Below are positions 35,137-43,825 of a DNA stretch of 64,000 nucleotides, piece by piece; the first letter of the stretch is position 1, and every line of letters begins with the position of its first letter. The notes beneath the pieces were generated by a model. It was not told the origin of the DNA. It saw only the letters and a program-made list of their open reading frames with translations, and did not search any database. The stretch lies in NCBI GenBank assembly GCA_023409735.1, contig JAEYRB010000048.1, forward strand, positions 1 through 64,000, read 5' to 3'. The position numbers and the translations under genes are program-made. This DNA comes from Bacillota bacterium. GTDB taxonomy: Bacteria > Bacillota > Clostridia > Acetivibrionales > DTU013.

Positions 35137-36942
35137 ATGCGTATTGACTTTAAATCTGTTGCAGCAGGACAGATAAAAGCCAGCTCAGACGATATATTAA
35201 ACAGGCTTGAAACAGGTGACGTTTTAAAGGCAAGGGTCCTTGATACCAAATCTGGCGAGGCTACTCTTAGACTTTTCGATGGCTCCCTGTTAAGGGCTGC
35301 TATAACTGATGAGTTTAGCGCAAGAGAGGGGCAAAATATCACCCTTGTTGTTTCCGCACATTCAGAAGGTACAATTTATCTTGAGATGGTGAAAAATAAT
35401 GATGCTTCTCAGGTTGACGGTGATCTAATTAAAAAAGTTCTGGATGCTTTAAAAATCAAAGCTGACAATAAGAATATCATGTTGGCCTCTGAGCTTACAA
35501 AGGCAGGTATTACAGTAGACAAACACGTCATGGGCAAAGCCCGTGAGCTTATGAATTCATTTATTGAATTAGATGCACCCAAAGCCGCATTTATAGCAGC
35601 AAAAGGACTTGGCTCCGGCAGCGAGGGACTTGGTCAGCTAATAAAGCTTCTAGGCGGAGACTTGAAGCTGGGAGAGCAGCTAAGTGCTCTTAAGGAGCTT
35701 ATAACAGGTCTTTCAAAAACAGGTGATGGACATTCGCTCGAACTTCAAAAAAGTATAAATTCTCCTGCATATGTTATTACAGAAAAGATTTTTTTAAACA
35801 ATGAAAAGGCAGTAATTACAACACCGCAAACAGGTGAGACGCAAGATGCGGCCGATTCAAAGACAGCAGCATCAGTAAATGCTTCGGCAGGCTCAAATAA
35901 TGAGGCAGCTTCTACGAAAGCAGCCACAGTTAATCAACTTTTTTCTAGCTCTGCTAATGAGGCGTCTACTACTCAAACAGGTGCCCAAATACAAGCAGAG
36001 GGTGAAGCTCATAGCCTGAAGGCTGCTAAGGTATCTTCTGAGGGGACATCAACCAAACCGCAAGCCTCAAACGTATCAAATGATAAACAGCTTATTATCA
36101 ATAAAGACGACGCTGCCGGACTTAATAAAGGCATATCAACTAACGGAGTATCAGTAGAAGCAGGCGAAAATGCTAATACTAAAGCTACGGCCGGTACTCC
36201 ATCAAATGCGGGAGGCTCATTATTCAGCGCAGATGCTGAAATGCTTAAACCTGCTGATAATGCTCTTGTGAATAATACTGACACTAAAACGATTAAGAAT
36301 TCGAATGGTTCTAATATAGAAAGCCTCAGTGACGAGCTTCAACAGCTATTTATAGATACTGATTCTTCAGAGTTGCCTCAAAGAATAAACGTCAGAGAAA
36401 TTGAAGGTAGAATTGAAGAAAAGCTTGATAATATTAAGGTGTTGATAAAATCCTTTGATCTATCAGGTGCAGAGGGAACAAGTATTAGCAAGGCTGCTGT
36501 TTCTGTTGCCGATAATGTGAGAGTGCTCAATCATATCAATAATAACAATATGATATATTATCAGCTTCCGCTCAACATGCATGGTTATAATACTACAGCC
36601 GAGTTATATGTAATGAAGAGGAATAAGAGTCAAAGAAAATTAGACCCGAACAATAATGTAATGTTTATATCACTTGATACGCAAAACATGGGGCGAGTCG
36701 AGACTCTTCTTGATGTGAAGGATAGAAATATCTGTATAAATATAAGGACTGAGGATGAAAGAGTAAACAGCTTTTTAAAGGAGAATGTCAAACAGCTTTA
36801 TAATGGTCTTAATGCCTGTGGCTATAAGCTTGCATCAATAAAATATTCACTGATAGATTCTCCCTCTGATCCAGTTGATCAGGAAAAACTTATGAAGAAT
36901 ATGCTGTCTCATGAGTATGGAAAGGTAGACCTGCGAATATAA
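35137..36942 (+). CDS. FliK-like (YlqG-type) protein
   Basis: A 601-residue protein resembling flagellar hook-length control protein FliK in layout. A structured N-terminal part (1-200) is followed by a long Ala/Ser/Thr/Asn-rich unstructured middle (about 225-395). The compact C-terminal domain (about 465-590) has YYQLPLNMHGYNTTAELYVM and FISLDTQNMGRVETLL, like the FliK export-switch domain. Bacillus carries ylqG-ylqH in the same place, after rnhB and away from the flagellar operon. With the FlhB-like protein downstream it may form an orphan secretion-switch pair; its true role is unknown. It starts seven bases after rnhB. Confidence 0.75.
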   Translation: MRIDFKSVAAGQIKASSDDILNRLETGDVLKARVLDTKSGEATLRLFDGSLLRAAITDEFSAREGQNITLVVSAHSEGTIYLEMVKNNDASQVDGDLIKKVLDALKIKADNKNIMLASELTKAGITVDKHVMGKARELMNSFIELDAPKAAFIAAKGLGSGSEGLGQLIKLLGGDLKLGEQLSALKELITGLSKTGDGHSLELQKSINSPAYVITEKIFLNNEKAVITTPQTGETQDAADSKTAASVNASAGSNNEAASTKAATVNQLFSSSANEASTTQTGAQIQAEGEAHSLKAAKVSSEGTSTKPQASNVSNDKQLIINKDDAAGLNKGISTNGVSVEAGENANTKATAGTPSNAGGSLFSADAEMLKPADNALVNNTDTKTIKNSNGSNIESLSDELQQLFIDTDSSELPQRINVREIEGRIEEKLDNIKVLIKSFDLSGAEGTSISKAAVSVADNVRVLNHINNNNMIYYQLPLNMHGYNTTAELYVMKRNKSQRKLDPNNNVMFISLDTQNMGRVETLLDVKDRNICINIRTEDERVNSFLKENVKQLYNGLNACGYKLASIKYSLIDSPSDPVDQEKLMKNMLSHEYGKVDLRI

Positions 36943-37223
36943 CAAAGGTCTCAGGATTGTAGAGCAGTGTGTATAAAATAAGGGAACAAAGAATTCAAGT
37001 GTATATACCAAAGGGTATAGGTATTGGATATGAGTATATAGTATAAAGTTTAAGCTCATGGATAAGGCTGACTCTGAGGGAAGTAAAAATCAGTAACTCA
37101 GGAAAAGCAGGGATGGATAACTTTGTACAGCAGTAGACCTTTGCAATATAGTGTACCTTCACGTATGCTAATGGATATTGGATAGAGAACCAGACATGTT
37201 TGGAAAAAGAGAAGGGTGATCCT
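36943..37223. other. 281-bp spacer between FliK-like and FlhB-like genes
   Basis: No gene is apparent. CAAAGGTCT (36943-36951) and its exact complement AGACCTTTG (37135-37143) lie 183 bases apart, and TATACC/GGTATA (37004-37019) forms a small internal hairpin. It could be a folded RNA between two otherwise close genes; evidence is thin. Confidence 0.35.
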
Positions 37224-37529
37224 ATGGAAAAGAAAAACATAAAGCCCAAAATAAAAGAAGCCGCGGCTCTAAGATATTCTCCCGAAAAAGGAGGCGCACC
37301 TGAAATTGTCGCGCTGGGAAAGGGCGAGATTGCCGAAAAGATCATAGCCTCAGCAAAAGAAAATGATGTGCCGCTTTATGAGGATGAAGCTCTTGCACAC
37401 ACTCTGAATACTCTCAGAATTGGAGATGAGATACCAAAAGAGCTTTATGAGGTAGTGTCGCAGGTGCTTGTTTTTGTATCAAGGCTAGACAATAAATATG
37501 AAGATTACATTTCAGATAGAGAACGTTAA
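37224..37529 (+). CDS. FlhB C-terminal-like (YlqH-type) export switch protein
   Basis: A 101-residue stand-alone homologue of the cytoplasmic FlhB/YscU C-terminal domain (ALRYSPEKGGAPEIVALGKG, AEKIIASAKENDVPLYEDEA, GDEIPKELYEVVSQVL). The membrane part and the NPTH autocleavage site of true FlhB are absent; the protein corresponds to the fragment after that site. Function unknown, presumed to interact with the FliK-like product encoded upstream. GAAGGGTGA before ATG 37224 is the ribosome site, favoured over an upstream ATG at 37200. Confidence 0.82.
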   Translation: MEKKNIKPKIKEAAALRYSPEKGGAPEIVALGKGEIAEKIIASAKENDVPLYEDEALAHTLNTLRIGDEIPKELYEVVSQVLVFVSRLDNKYEDYISDRER

Positions 37530-37556
37530 TTATTTAGACCTTTTGAGGTGAAATTA

Positions 37557-37931
37557 ATGAATAAACGAGGCTTTGGATCAATAGGTGAAAACATGGCAGC
37601 CGATTACCTTGAGAGTATTGGCTTTAAAATAATAGCTAGGAACTACCGATGCGGGCGATTAGGCGAGATCGATATAATCGCTGTTGAGAATGAGTTTATA
37701 TGCTTTATAGAGGTGAAGACGAGAACAAGTAACCTGTATGGCTCGCCAATTGAGGCTATTAACTTTAATAAACAACGAAAAATCATATCAGTAGCATGGT
37801 CCTACATAAAGCAGCATAATATGAACGGCTCAAACATGAGGTTTGATGTTGTAGAGGTGATAGGAAAGAAGCTCAATGATGAGTTGAAGGTAGATAAAAT
37901 CAATCTTACAAGAAATGCATTCGAAGGATGA
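37557..37931 (+). CDS. yraN: UPF0102 protein YraN
   Basis: A 124-residue YraN-type protein with a predicted nuclease-like fold: GENMAADYLESIGFKI, then ARNYRCGRLGEIDIIA and CFIEVKTR, holding the E/D...D...E-x-K residues of restriction-endonuclease-like enzymes. Function unproven. GAGGTG (37545-37550) fits the ATG at 37557 better than the GTG inside that same site. A transposase remnant starts a few bases after its stop. Confidence 0.92.
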   Translation: MNKRGFGSIGENMAADYLESIGFKIIARNYRCGRLGEIDIIAVENEFICFIEVKTRTSNLYGSPIEAINFNKQRKIISVAWSYIKQHNMNGSNMRFDVVEVIGKKLNDELKVDKINLTRNAFEG

Positions 37932-37938
37932 GGAAATG

Positions 37939-38090
37939 AAACGAATGACTCGCAGGTTTATTCCCAAGAAACTGACATAAGCCAGCTTGGAAAAAGAGAA
38001 ATTAAACGTATTGAGGAATAGCTAAACAATTACCAGCGGAAGATATTAAATTATCGAACGCCGACAAAACTATATAAATTGATTGCATAA
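37939..38090 (+). pseudogene. Remnant of an IS30-like transposase C-terminus
   Basis: Broken coding sequence resembling the end of IS30-family transposases. One frame reads TRRFIPK (near 37946); another reads ETDISQLGKREIKRIEE, then TAG (38018-38020) where Gln is expected, then LNNYQRKILNYRTPTKLYK and stop at 38088-38090. IS30-type proteins end in RRFFPKGT...IKRIE-x-LNNRPRK-x-LGYKTP. At least one frameshift and one nonsense change are present, and no terminal inverted repeats were found. Inference from pattern, not alignment. Confidence 0.6.
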
Positions 38091-38270
38091 ACATGAATCG
38101 GAAAAGATGCTACACTTAACTTGATAAGTCACAAGTCACAAATACCTTCTGAATTTCAAAATTTAATTGTAGATTATAAATATTTATGATAAAGTATTCT
38201 CTACGGATATTTTAAGGGCTTTTGCAGGTTTAAAAGGTTCTTATCTTTGATAGAAAAGAGAAATATACTT

Positions 38271-38927
38271 ATGAAAATCGGTATAATTCAGGCATCCTCA
38301 CAAAAAGATAGAAATTCTCTATTATATAATTACACAGTTGAAGCAACGAAGAAATATGGTTACGAAGTGGTTAATTTCGGCTGCTTTGAAGATGAAATGG
38401 AAAACTATTCATACATAGAAATTGCAATTGAAATAAGTCTACTTTTGGCAAGCAAAGCGGTTGATTTCATTGTAACGGGATGTTCCTCCGGTCAAGGAAT
38501 GATGCTTGCATGCAATAGTCTCCCAAGTGTTATTTGTGGTTATGCAGAAAATCCGCAGGATGCTTTTTTATTCGGCAGAATAAATAATGGCAATGCTGTT
38601 TCATATCCTTTAGGATTGAATTTTGGATGGTCCGGTGAAATCAACTTACAATGCACATTAGAAAAGCTGTTTGATGGTCCTTTTGGAGAGGGTTATCCAA
38701 TGAAGGATGCGGCAAGAAAGAAACAGGATACATTGCTGCTAAAGGAAATTAACGCTCTGACTAAAAGAGAGATGGTAGATGTATTTGCTCAGTTAGACCA
38801 AAAGTTAATGAAAAAAGCGCTTCAAAGAAGCAATGTTGTGGATTATATTTTACAATATGGCCGGAACAGTGAGTTAGCAACATTGATTAGAGCAAATAAG
38901 CCTCATCAGGGTATTAGTTATCAATAA
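38271..38927 (+). CDS. RpiB/LacA/LacB-family sugar-phosphate isomerase-like protein
   Basis: A 218-residue protein matching the RpiB/LacAB family in its first 150 residues (KIGIIQASSQKDRNSLLYN, FIVTGCSSGQGMMLACN, YAENPQDAFLFGRINNGNAV). The Cys in TGCSSGQG matches the family's active-site cysteine region. The C-terminal 60 residues are extra helices not found in minimal RpiB. Substrate unknown. The ATG 38271 follows AAAAGAG; an upstream TTG at 38247 is in frame. Confidence 0.75.
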   Translation: MKIGIIQASSQKDRNSLLYNYTVEATKKYGYEVVNFGCFEDEMENYSYIEIAIEISLLLASKAVDFIVTGCSSGQGMMLACNSLPSVICGYAENPQDAFLFGRINNGNAVSYPLGLNFGWSGEINLQCTLEKLFDGPFGEGYPMKDAARKKQDTLLLKEINALTKREMVDVFAQLDQKLMKKALQRSNVVDYILQYGRNSELATLIRANKPHQGISYQ

Positions 38928-38991
38928 TCCCCGAAAATTCAAACCGACTTGGCAAGATATAAAGATTGATAACTACCACGAGGAAGTAACT

Positions 38992-39780
38992 ATGATTACG
39001 ATGAAAAATGTTTATAAATCGTATAAGGTTGCAAAACGAAACGCAGGCTTTGGTGAAGCCTTCAAGGCATTATTTCACCGTGAGTATGAACAAATTCGTG
39101 CTCTGAATAATGTCAGCTTCACGATTCAAGATGGAGAGATGGTAGGCTACATAGGGCCAAATGGAGCAGGAAAAAGCTCTACTATAAAAATTCTAAGCGG
39201 AATACTGACGCCTGACAGCGGAACTGTTTTAGTTGATGGAAGAGTTCCATATAAAAATAGAATTGAACATGTTCAGCAAATTGGTGTTGTATTCGGACAA
39301 CGCTCGCAGTTGTGGTGGGATGTACCGGTCATTGACTCCTTTGAGCTGCTGAAGGATATTTATTCAATTTCTGATTCCATGTACCAAACAAATTTAGAAG
39401 AATTAACAGAATTATTAAACCTTAAGGAATTATTACGATCTCCGACAAGGCAGCTTTCTCTTGGACAGCGTATGCGATGTGAAATAGCAGCATCCTTGCT
39501 TCATAGTCCGCACATTCTGTTTCTTGACGAACCGACAATTGGACTTGATGCTGTATCAAAGCTAGCAGTTCGTGATTTTATCCTAAGGCAGAATGAGTAC
39601 CATAATACAACAGTAATTTTGACAACACATGACATGCAGGATATAGAAGCCCTTACCAAAAGAATCATATTAATAGGAAAGGGAAAGATCCTTATGGACG
39701 GAACACTTGAAGATATAAAACAAGGAAACGCCAACATCGATGAAACAGTAGCTGAGCTTTACCGCTCCTACGATATATAG
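38992..39780 (+). CDS. ABC transporter ATP-binding protein (ABC-2 exporter)
   Basis: A 262-residue ABC ATPase with Walker A GPNGAGKSS (about 55-63), Q-loop VVFGQRSQLWWD, signature LSLGQRMRCE, Walker B ILFLDEPTIGLD and the H-loop TTHDM. The N-terminal insertion before the core (VAKRNAGFGEAFKALFHREYEQ) is typical of the YvfR/NatA-like exporters that pair with PF06182 permeases. It is the first gene of a three-gene operon; GAGGA precedes the ATG. Confidence 0.93.
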   Translation: MITMKNVYKSYKVAKRNAGFGEAFKALFHREYEQIRALNNVSFTIQDGEMVGYIGPNGAGKSSTIKILSGILTPDSGTVLVDGRVPYKNRIEHVQQIGVVFGQRSQLWWDVPVIDSFELLKDIYSISDSMYQTNLEELTELLNLKELLRSPTRQLSLGQRMRCEIAASLLHSPHILFLDEPTIGLDAVSKLAVRDFILRQNEYHNTTVILTTHDMQDIEALTKRIILIGKGKILMDGTLEDIKQGNANIDETVAELYRSYDI

Positions 39781-39790
39781 AGGTTGTAAA

Positions 39791-40594
39791 ATGCGAAAGT
39801 ATTTATCTTTTTTTAGATTACGTTTTTCCATGGGATTACAGTACAGAGCAGCCGCGTTGGCCGGAGTTGTAACACAATTTGCCTGGGGATTTATGCTGAT
39901 CATGTTATATAGGGCATTTTATGAATCGGATTCATCCTCTTTTCCAATGACATTTTCCGCTACCGTGTCCTATATATGGCTGCAACAGGCCTTTTTAGCT
40001 TTCTTTGCCGTATGGATGATGGAAAATGAGGTTTTTGATTCTATTGTAAATGGAAATATTGCATATGAATTATGCAGACCTATAAGTATTTATAATATGT
40101 GGTTCTCTAGAAGTATTGCAAATAGAGTATCCAGGGCAGTTCTCAGGTGCCTTCCAATATTGTTCGTTGCTGCTTTTCTTCCTGAACCGTTTGGATTGAT
40201 GAGACCGGCGAGCTTATTACATTTTTTGATCTTCGTTATATCATTATTGCTGGGATTAGCGGTAACAGTTGCATTTTGTTTGATAGTTTATGCTTTGACC
40301 TTCTTTACAATATCCCCTCAGGGTCTTCGGATGCTTTTTACATCGGCAGTTGAATTCTTTGCAGGCGGTGTTATTCCTTTGCCATTTTTCCCGGCGAAGG
40401 TTCAAGCAGTAATGGAGCTTTTACCCTTTGCAGCTATGCAGAATGTGGCGCTGCGGATCTACAGCGGCAGTATGACAGATACTGAAATGTTAAAGTCATT
40501 AGTACTTCAGTTATTCTGGCTAATAGTGCTTACCGTGGCAGGCAAGCAGCTTTGCGGTATAGCAGAAAAACGAGTCTGCGTACAGGGAGGGTGA
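39791..40594 (+). CDS. ABC-2 family permease subunit 1
   Basis: A 267-residue integral membrane protein with about six hydrophobic helices, including FLIFVISLLLGLAVTVAF and LQLFWLIVLTVAG. FAGGVIPLPFFPAKVQAVM (about 195-213) is characteristic of the ABC-2 permease family PF06182. It starts 10 bases after the ATPase gene and ends 4 bases before the second permease, so the three form one exporter. Substrate unknown. Confidence 0.85.
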   Translation: MRKYLSFFRLRFSMGLQYRAAALAGVVTQFAWGFMLIMLYRAFYESDSSSFPMTFSATVSYIWLQQAFLAFFAVWMMENEVFDSIVNGNIAYELCRPISIYNMWFSRSIANRVSRAVLRCLPILFVAAFLPEPFGLMRPASLLHFLIFVISLLLGLAVTVAFCLIVYALTFFTISPQGLRMLFTSAVEFFAGGVIPLPFFPAKVQAVMELLPFAAMQNVALRIYSGSMTDTEMLKSLVLQLFWLIVLTVAGKQLCGIAEKRVCVQGG

Positions 40595-40598
40595 GCAA

Positions 40599-41399
40599 AT
40601 GCATTTGAATATAAAAAAATCCGTGAAATTATATATGCACTATGTATCGATCAACGTAAGATGTATGATGCAGTACAAAACCTCATTCTTTTTGTCTGTT
40701 GCTGGGCAATTCCTTGTCACATTTAATGTGTTCCTGGGTGTATTTTTTATGTTCCAGAGATTTTCCAGTGTAAAGGATTTTACCTACAGTGAGGTTTTGC
40801 TATGCTTTTCAATTATACTTATGGAATTTTCTCTTGCAGAAATGTATGCAAGAGGCTTTGATGTGTTTCCATCGATGGTAAGAGGAGGGCATTTCGACCA
40901 GGTACTAGTTAGGCCGCAAAATGAGATATTGCAGGTGCTTGGAAGTAAATTTGAATTAACCAGGGTCGGAAGGATGCTTCAGGCTATCGTCATGTTCGTA
41001 TACGGAATTGCTAATAGTGATGTATCATGGAGCTTCCCAAAGGTAATGACCGTTATATTCATGCTTATCGGCGGCACCGCTGTGTTTTCCGGCTTATTCC
41101 TGATATATGCAGCATTATGCTTTTTTACATTGGATGGATTAGAATTTATGAATGTATTTACTGATGGTGCAAGAGAGTTTGGAAATTACCCGATCGGAAT
41201 TTATGGGAAAAAGATGCTGCTCTTTACAACCTTTGTTATTCCTTACTCGCTGGTACAGTATTATCCCTTACTTTATATACTGGATAGAAGAAGCAGCATA
41301 GGTTATGTGTTTTTACCATTACTAGCGCTACTTTTCTTGATTCCCAGTTATCTATTATGGAGATTTGGTGTAAGACACTATAAATCCAGCGGCTCATGA
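40599..41399 (+). CDS. ABC-2 family permease subunit 2
   Basis: A 266-residue membrane protein with about six hydrophobic helices. Typical ABC-2 segments are DVFPSMVRGGHFDQVLVRP (about 86-104) and IYGKKMLLFTTFVIPYSLVQ (about 204-223). The RGGHFDQVLVRP motif parallels NGNIAYELCRPI of the other permease, as expected for a heterodimeric pore. AGGGAGGGTGA just upstream is the ribosome site. Confidence 0.85.
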   Translation: MHLNIKKSVKLYMHYVSINVRCMMQYKTSFFLSVAGQFLVTFNVFLGVFFMFQRFSSVKDFTYSEVLLCFSIILMEFSLAEMYARGFDVFPSMVRGGHFDQVLVRPQNEILQVLGSKFELTRVGRMLQAIVMFVYGIANSDVSWSFPKVMTVIFMLIGGTAVFSGLFLIYAALCFFTLDGLEFMNVFTDGAREFGNYPIGIYGKKMLLFTTFVIPYSLVQYYPLLYILDRRSSIGYVFLPLLALLFLIPSYLLWRFGVRHYKSSGS

Positions 41400-41422
41400 G
41401 GCGCTGATTGGAGAGAACAATT

Positions 41423-42112
41423 ATGGAATATAGTCAGGTTCAAAAACTCGCCAAAGATACAATTGAATATATTAAGCTGGTAATTAAGCCAGGGATGAAT
41501 CTAATATGTGTAAGAAAAATGTGTGAAGAAAAGCTGATAGAATTTGGAGCAGATTCATCTTGGTATTGGGACATTGGTGCGTTTGTATTCTCGGGAGATG
41601 AAACAACAATTTCTGTATCTGGAGCAGAGTATTCGACTTCAAATAGAATTATCGAAGCAAATGATATTGTAACAATAGACTTAAGTCCGCAAAAAGATAA
41701 TATATGGGGCGATTATGCCAGAACTATAATTATTGAAAATGGAACTGTTGTAAATGAAATTGAGAAAATAGAAAATAATGAATGGAAAAACGGGTTAATG
41801 ACTGAAGAATTGCTCCATAAAGAGCTATTTCGATATGTTACGCAATACACTACTTTTGAAGAGCTTTATTATTACATGAATGAATTTATAGTGCAGCATG
41901 GCTTTATAAACTTAGACTTTATGGGTAATTTAGGGCATTCAATTGAAAAGCAAAAGAGTGACAGATTATATATTGAAAAGGGAAACAAAAGAAAATTATG
42001 TGATGTAGGACTTTTTACGTTTGAGCCGCATATTAGCATCAAAGGCACAAAATATGGTTATAAGAAAGAAAATATTTATTATTTTAATGAGGGCAAGTTG
42101 GTTGAATTGTAA
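41423..42112 (+). CDS. M24-family metallopeptidase-like protein
   Basis: A 229-residue pita-bread-fold protein of the methionine aminopeptidase/prolidase family. The five metal-ligand positions are present: two Asp in IDLSPQKDNIWGDYARTI, His in GNLGHSIE, Glu in FTFEPHIS and a Glu near KKENIYYF. It is short and lacks an N-terminal creatinase domain, like small Xaa-Pro peptidase-type proteins. Substrate unknown. GGAGAG precedes ATG 41423; an upstream TTG at 41408 is in frame. Confidence 0.8.
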   Translation: MEYSQVQKLAKDTIEYIKLVIKPGMNLICVRKMCEEKLIEFGADSSWYWDIGAFVFSGDETTISVSGAEYSTSNRIIEANDIVTIDLSPQKDNIWGDYARTIIIENGTVVNEIEKIENNEWKNGLMTEELLHKELFRYVTQYTTFEELYYYMNEFIVQHGFINLDFMGNLGHSIEKQKSDRLYIEKGNKRKLCDVGLFTFEPHISIKGTKYGYKKENIYYFNEGKLVEL

Positions 42113-42173
42113 TGAGATAATTTAGCAATAGCAATTAACATATATACTAAAATAATGTTTTTTTGAGGTAGCT

Positions 42174-42607
42174 ATGATAAGAGAAATTGTAAATAGTGAT
42201 TTTGAGGGACTAATGAAGCTATATATGCAGCTGCATGATAACCCCTTTCCGGAAAAAAGCGAAGAACTTATGGTATTATGGGATAGGATACTGGTGGATA
42301 AGGATCACCATATTATTGTAGCAGAGGAAGATGGCAAAATCGTTTCATCCTGCGTATGTGTCATTATTCCTAATCTTACGCATAATCAGCAGCCCTATGC
42401 CTTAATTGAAAATGTTATTACTGATGAAGCATATCGTAAAAAAGGTTTAGCATCTGCCTGCTTAAACTATGCAAAGGAAGTTGCCATAAAGGAAAATTGT
42501 TATAAGCTAATGCTGCTTACGGATCAAAAAGTGAAAGTACACTAAAATTCTATGAGCAAGCCGGTTACAACATGAATGATAAAACAGCCTTTATACAATG
42601 GATATAG
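42174..42607 (+). pseudogene. GNAT acetyltransferase with a single-base frameshift
   Basis: The first frame encodes a GNAT protein up to LMLLTDQKVKVH and stops at 42543-42545. In another frame the sequence continues as SKSESTLKFYEQAGYNMND then KTAFIQWI and stops at 42605-42607, the normal family ending. Total length 434 bases is one short of a whole number of codons, so one base is missing near 42521. If restored it would give a 144-residue enzyme with the acetyl-CoA loop ITDEAYRKKGLAS. It could be a real pseudogene or a sequencing error. The dipeptidase ribosome site follows its second stop at once. Confidence 0.85.
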
Positions 42608-42623
42608 AAAGGAGTGTGTTCAA

Positions 42624-43568
42624 ATGCTTATTATTGATGCCCATTGTGACACTGCTTCTGTACTTCTTGATAATAAAGAAAATTTTTATGAAAATGAAAA
42701 AAGCCATATATGCCTCAAAAAGCTCTCATCATCTGATGAAGATGTAAGATTGCAGTTTTTTGCTGCCTTTGCTGATCTGGATATATATCGTGGAAACGAG
42801 CTGGCACGAGTTCTTTCCATAATAGACTATGTCTATGAGGCCGAACGAAGATACAGCGATAAGTTTAAAATATGTCTTAATGCTCAGGAAATAGATAAAG
42901 CAATATGCAATCGGAAAATAGCTGCACTTCTGTCTGTTGAAGGGGGAGAGGCCCTTTGTGGACAGCTCTCAATACTAAGACAGCTCTACAGGCTTGGTGT
43001 AAGGAGCATGCTTCTTACCTGGAATTATCGCAATCTTCTTGCGGATGGAGCAGGTGAGAAGAATGGCAAGGGTGTATCAGAATTCGGAAGACAGGTCGTA
43101 TGTGAAATGAACAGGCTTGGCATGCTTGTCGATGTATCGCACCTCTGCCAGGCAAGCTTCTATGATGTACTGGATACTTCAGCTTCTCCTGTAATAGCGT
43201 CTCACTCAAATTCCAAGGCTATTTGTGATAACATAAGAAATCTTGATGATAAGCAGCTTGAAGCACTAAAAAGAAATGGAGGGGTTGTGGGTGTAAACCT
43301 TTATCCCTATTTCATAAACAATACACAGAAAGCAACAATAGATGATGTAGTTAGGCATATTGAGCATATATGTTCAATAACAGGAGATGAGGATATCGGC
43401 CTTGGAGCAGATTTTGACGGCATAGAATGTACACCTGATGGTCTGGAAGGACCACACAAGCTACAAAAGCTGTTTGACAGACTATTGCAGCTCAACTACA
43501 GCGAGACCTTCCTTGAAAAATTTGCAGGACTAAATTTTATGAGAGTAATTAAGCTGGTTTTAAAATGA
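42624..43568 (+). CDS. Membrane-dipeptidase family (M19) zinc peptidase
   Basis: A 314-residue M19 renal-dipeptidase-type enzyme that cleaves dipeptides, often with D residues. Metal ligands are visible: His7 and Asp9 in DAHCDTASV, Glu in LLSVEGGEAL, and His in DVSHLCQAS and IASHSNSKA; GLGADFDGIE is the C-terminal family mark. AAAGGAG (42608-42614) sets the ATG at 42624 over an earlier in-frame ATG inside the GNAT pseudogene. Confidence 0.92.
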   Translation: MLIIDAHCDTASVLLDNKENFYENEKSHICLKKLSSSDEDVRLQFFAAFADLDIYRGNELARVLSIIDYVYEAERRYSDKFKICLNAQEIDKAICNRKIAALLSVEGGEALCGQLSILRQLYRLGVRSMLLTWNYRNLLADGAGEKNGKGVSEFGRQVVCEMNRLGMLVDVSHLCQASFYDVLDTSASPVIASHSNSKAICDNIRNLDDKQLEALKRNGGVVGVNLYPYFINNTQKATIDDVVRHIEHICSITGDEDIGLGADFDGIECTPDGLEGPHKLQKLFDRLLQLNYSETFLEKFAGLNFMRVIKLVLK

Positions 43569-43762
43569 GAAAGCATGACAATTGCAAAGAATTTCTTATT
43601 ATTTAGAGGAATAAGGTTAGAAGTATACTGTATTGAAACAGATTAGCTGGATTATCAGATTTTTTATATGTTGGCACAATGAATTTTCGTATTTAAAAAA
43701 ATGCAAACTGGGCATATTTATTTTGATTTCAAAATAGTTTATGAAATTTTAGTACTTTCGAC

Positions 43763-43791
43763 TTGCAAATTACATATAAATATATTACAAT
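43763..43791 (+). promoter_or_regulatory. Promoter of the aminotransferase gene
   Basis: TTGCAA (43763-43768) and TACAAT (43786-43791) with a 17-base spacer, 35 bases upstream of the start codon. Confidence 0.55.
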
Positions 43792-43825
43792 AACAACATT
43801 GTATTTATTTATTGGGGGTACTTAA

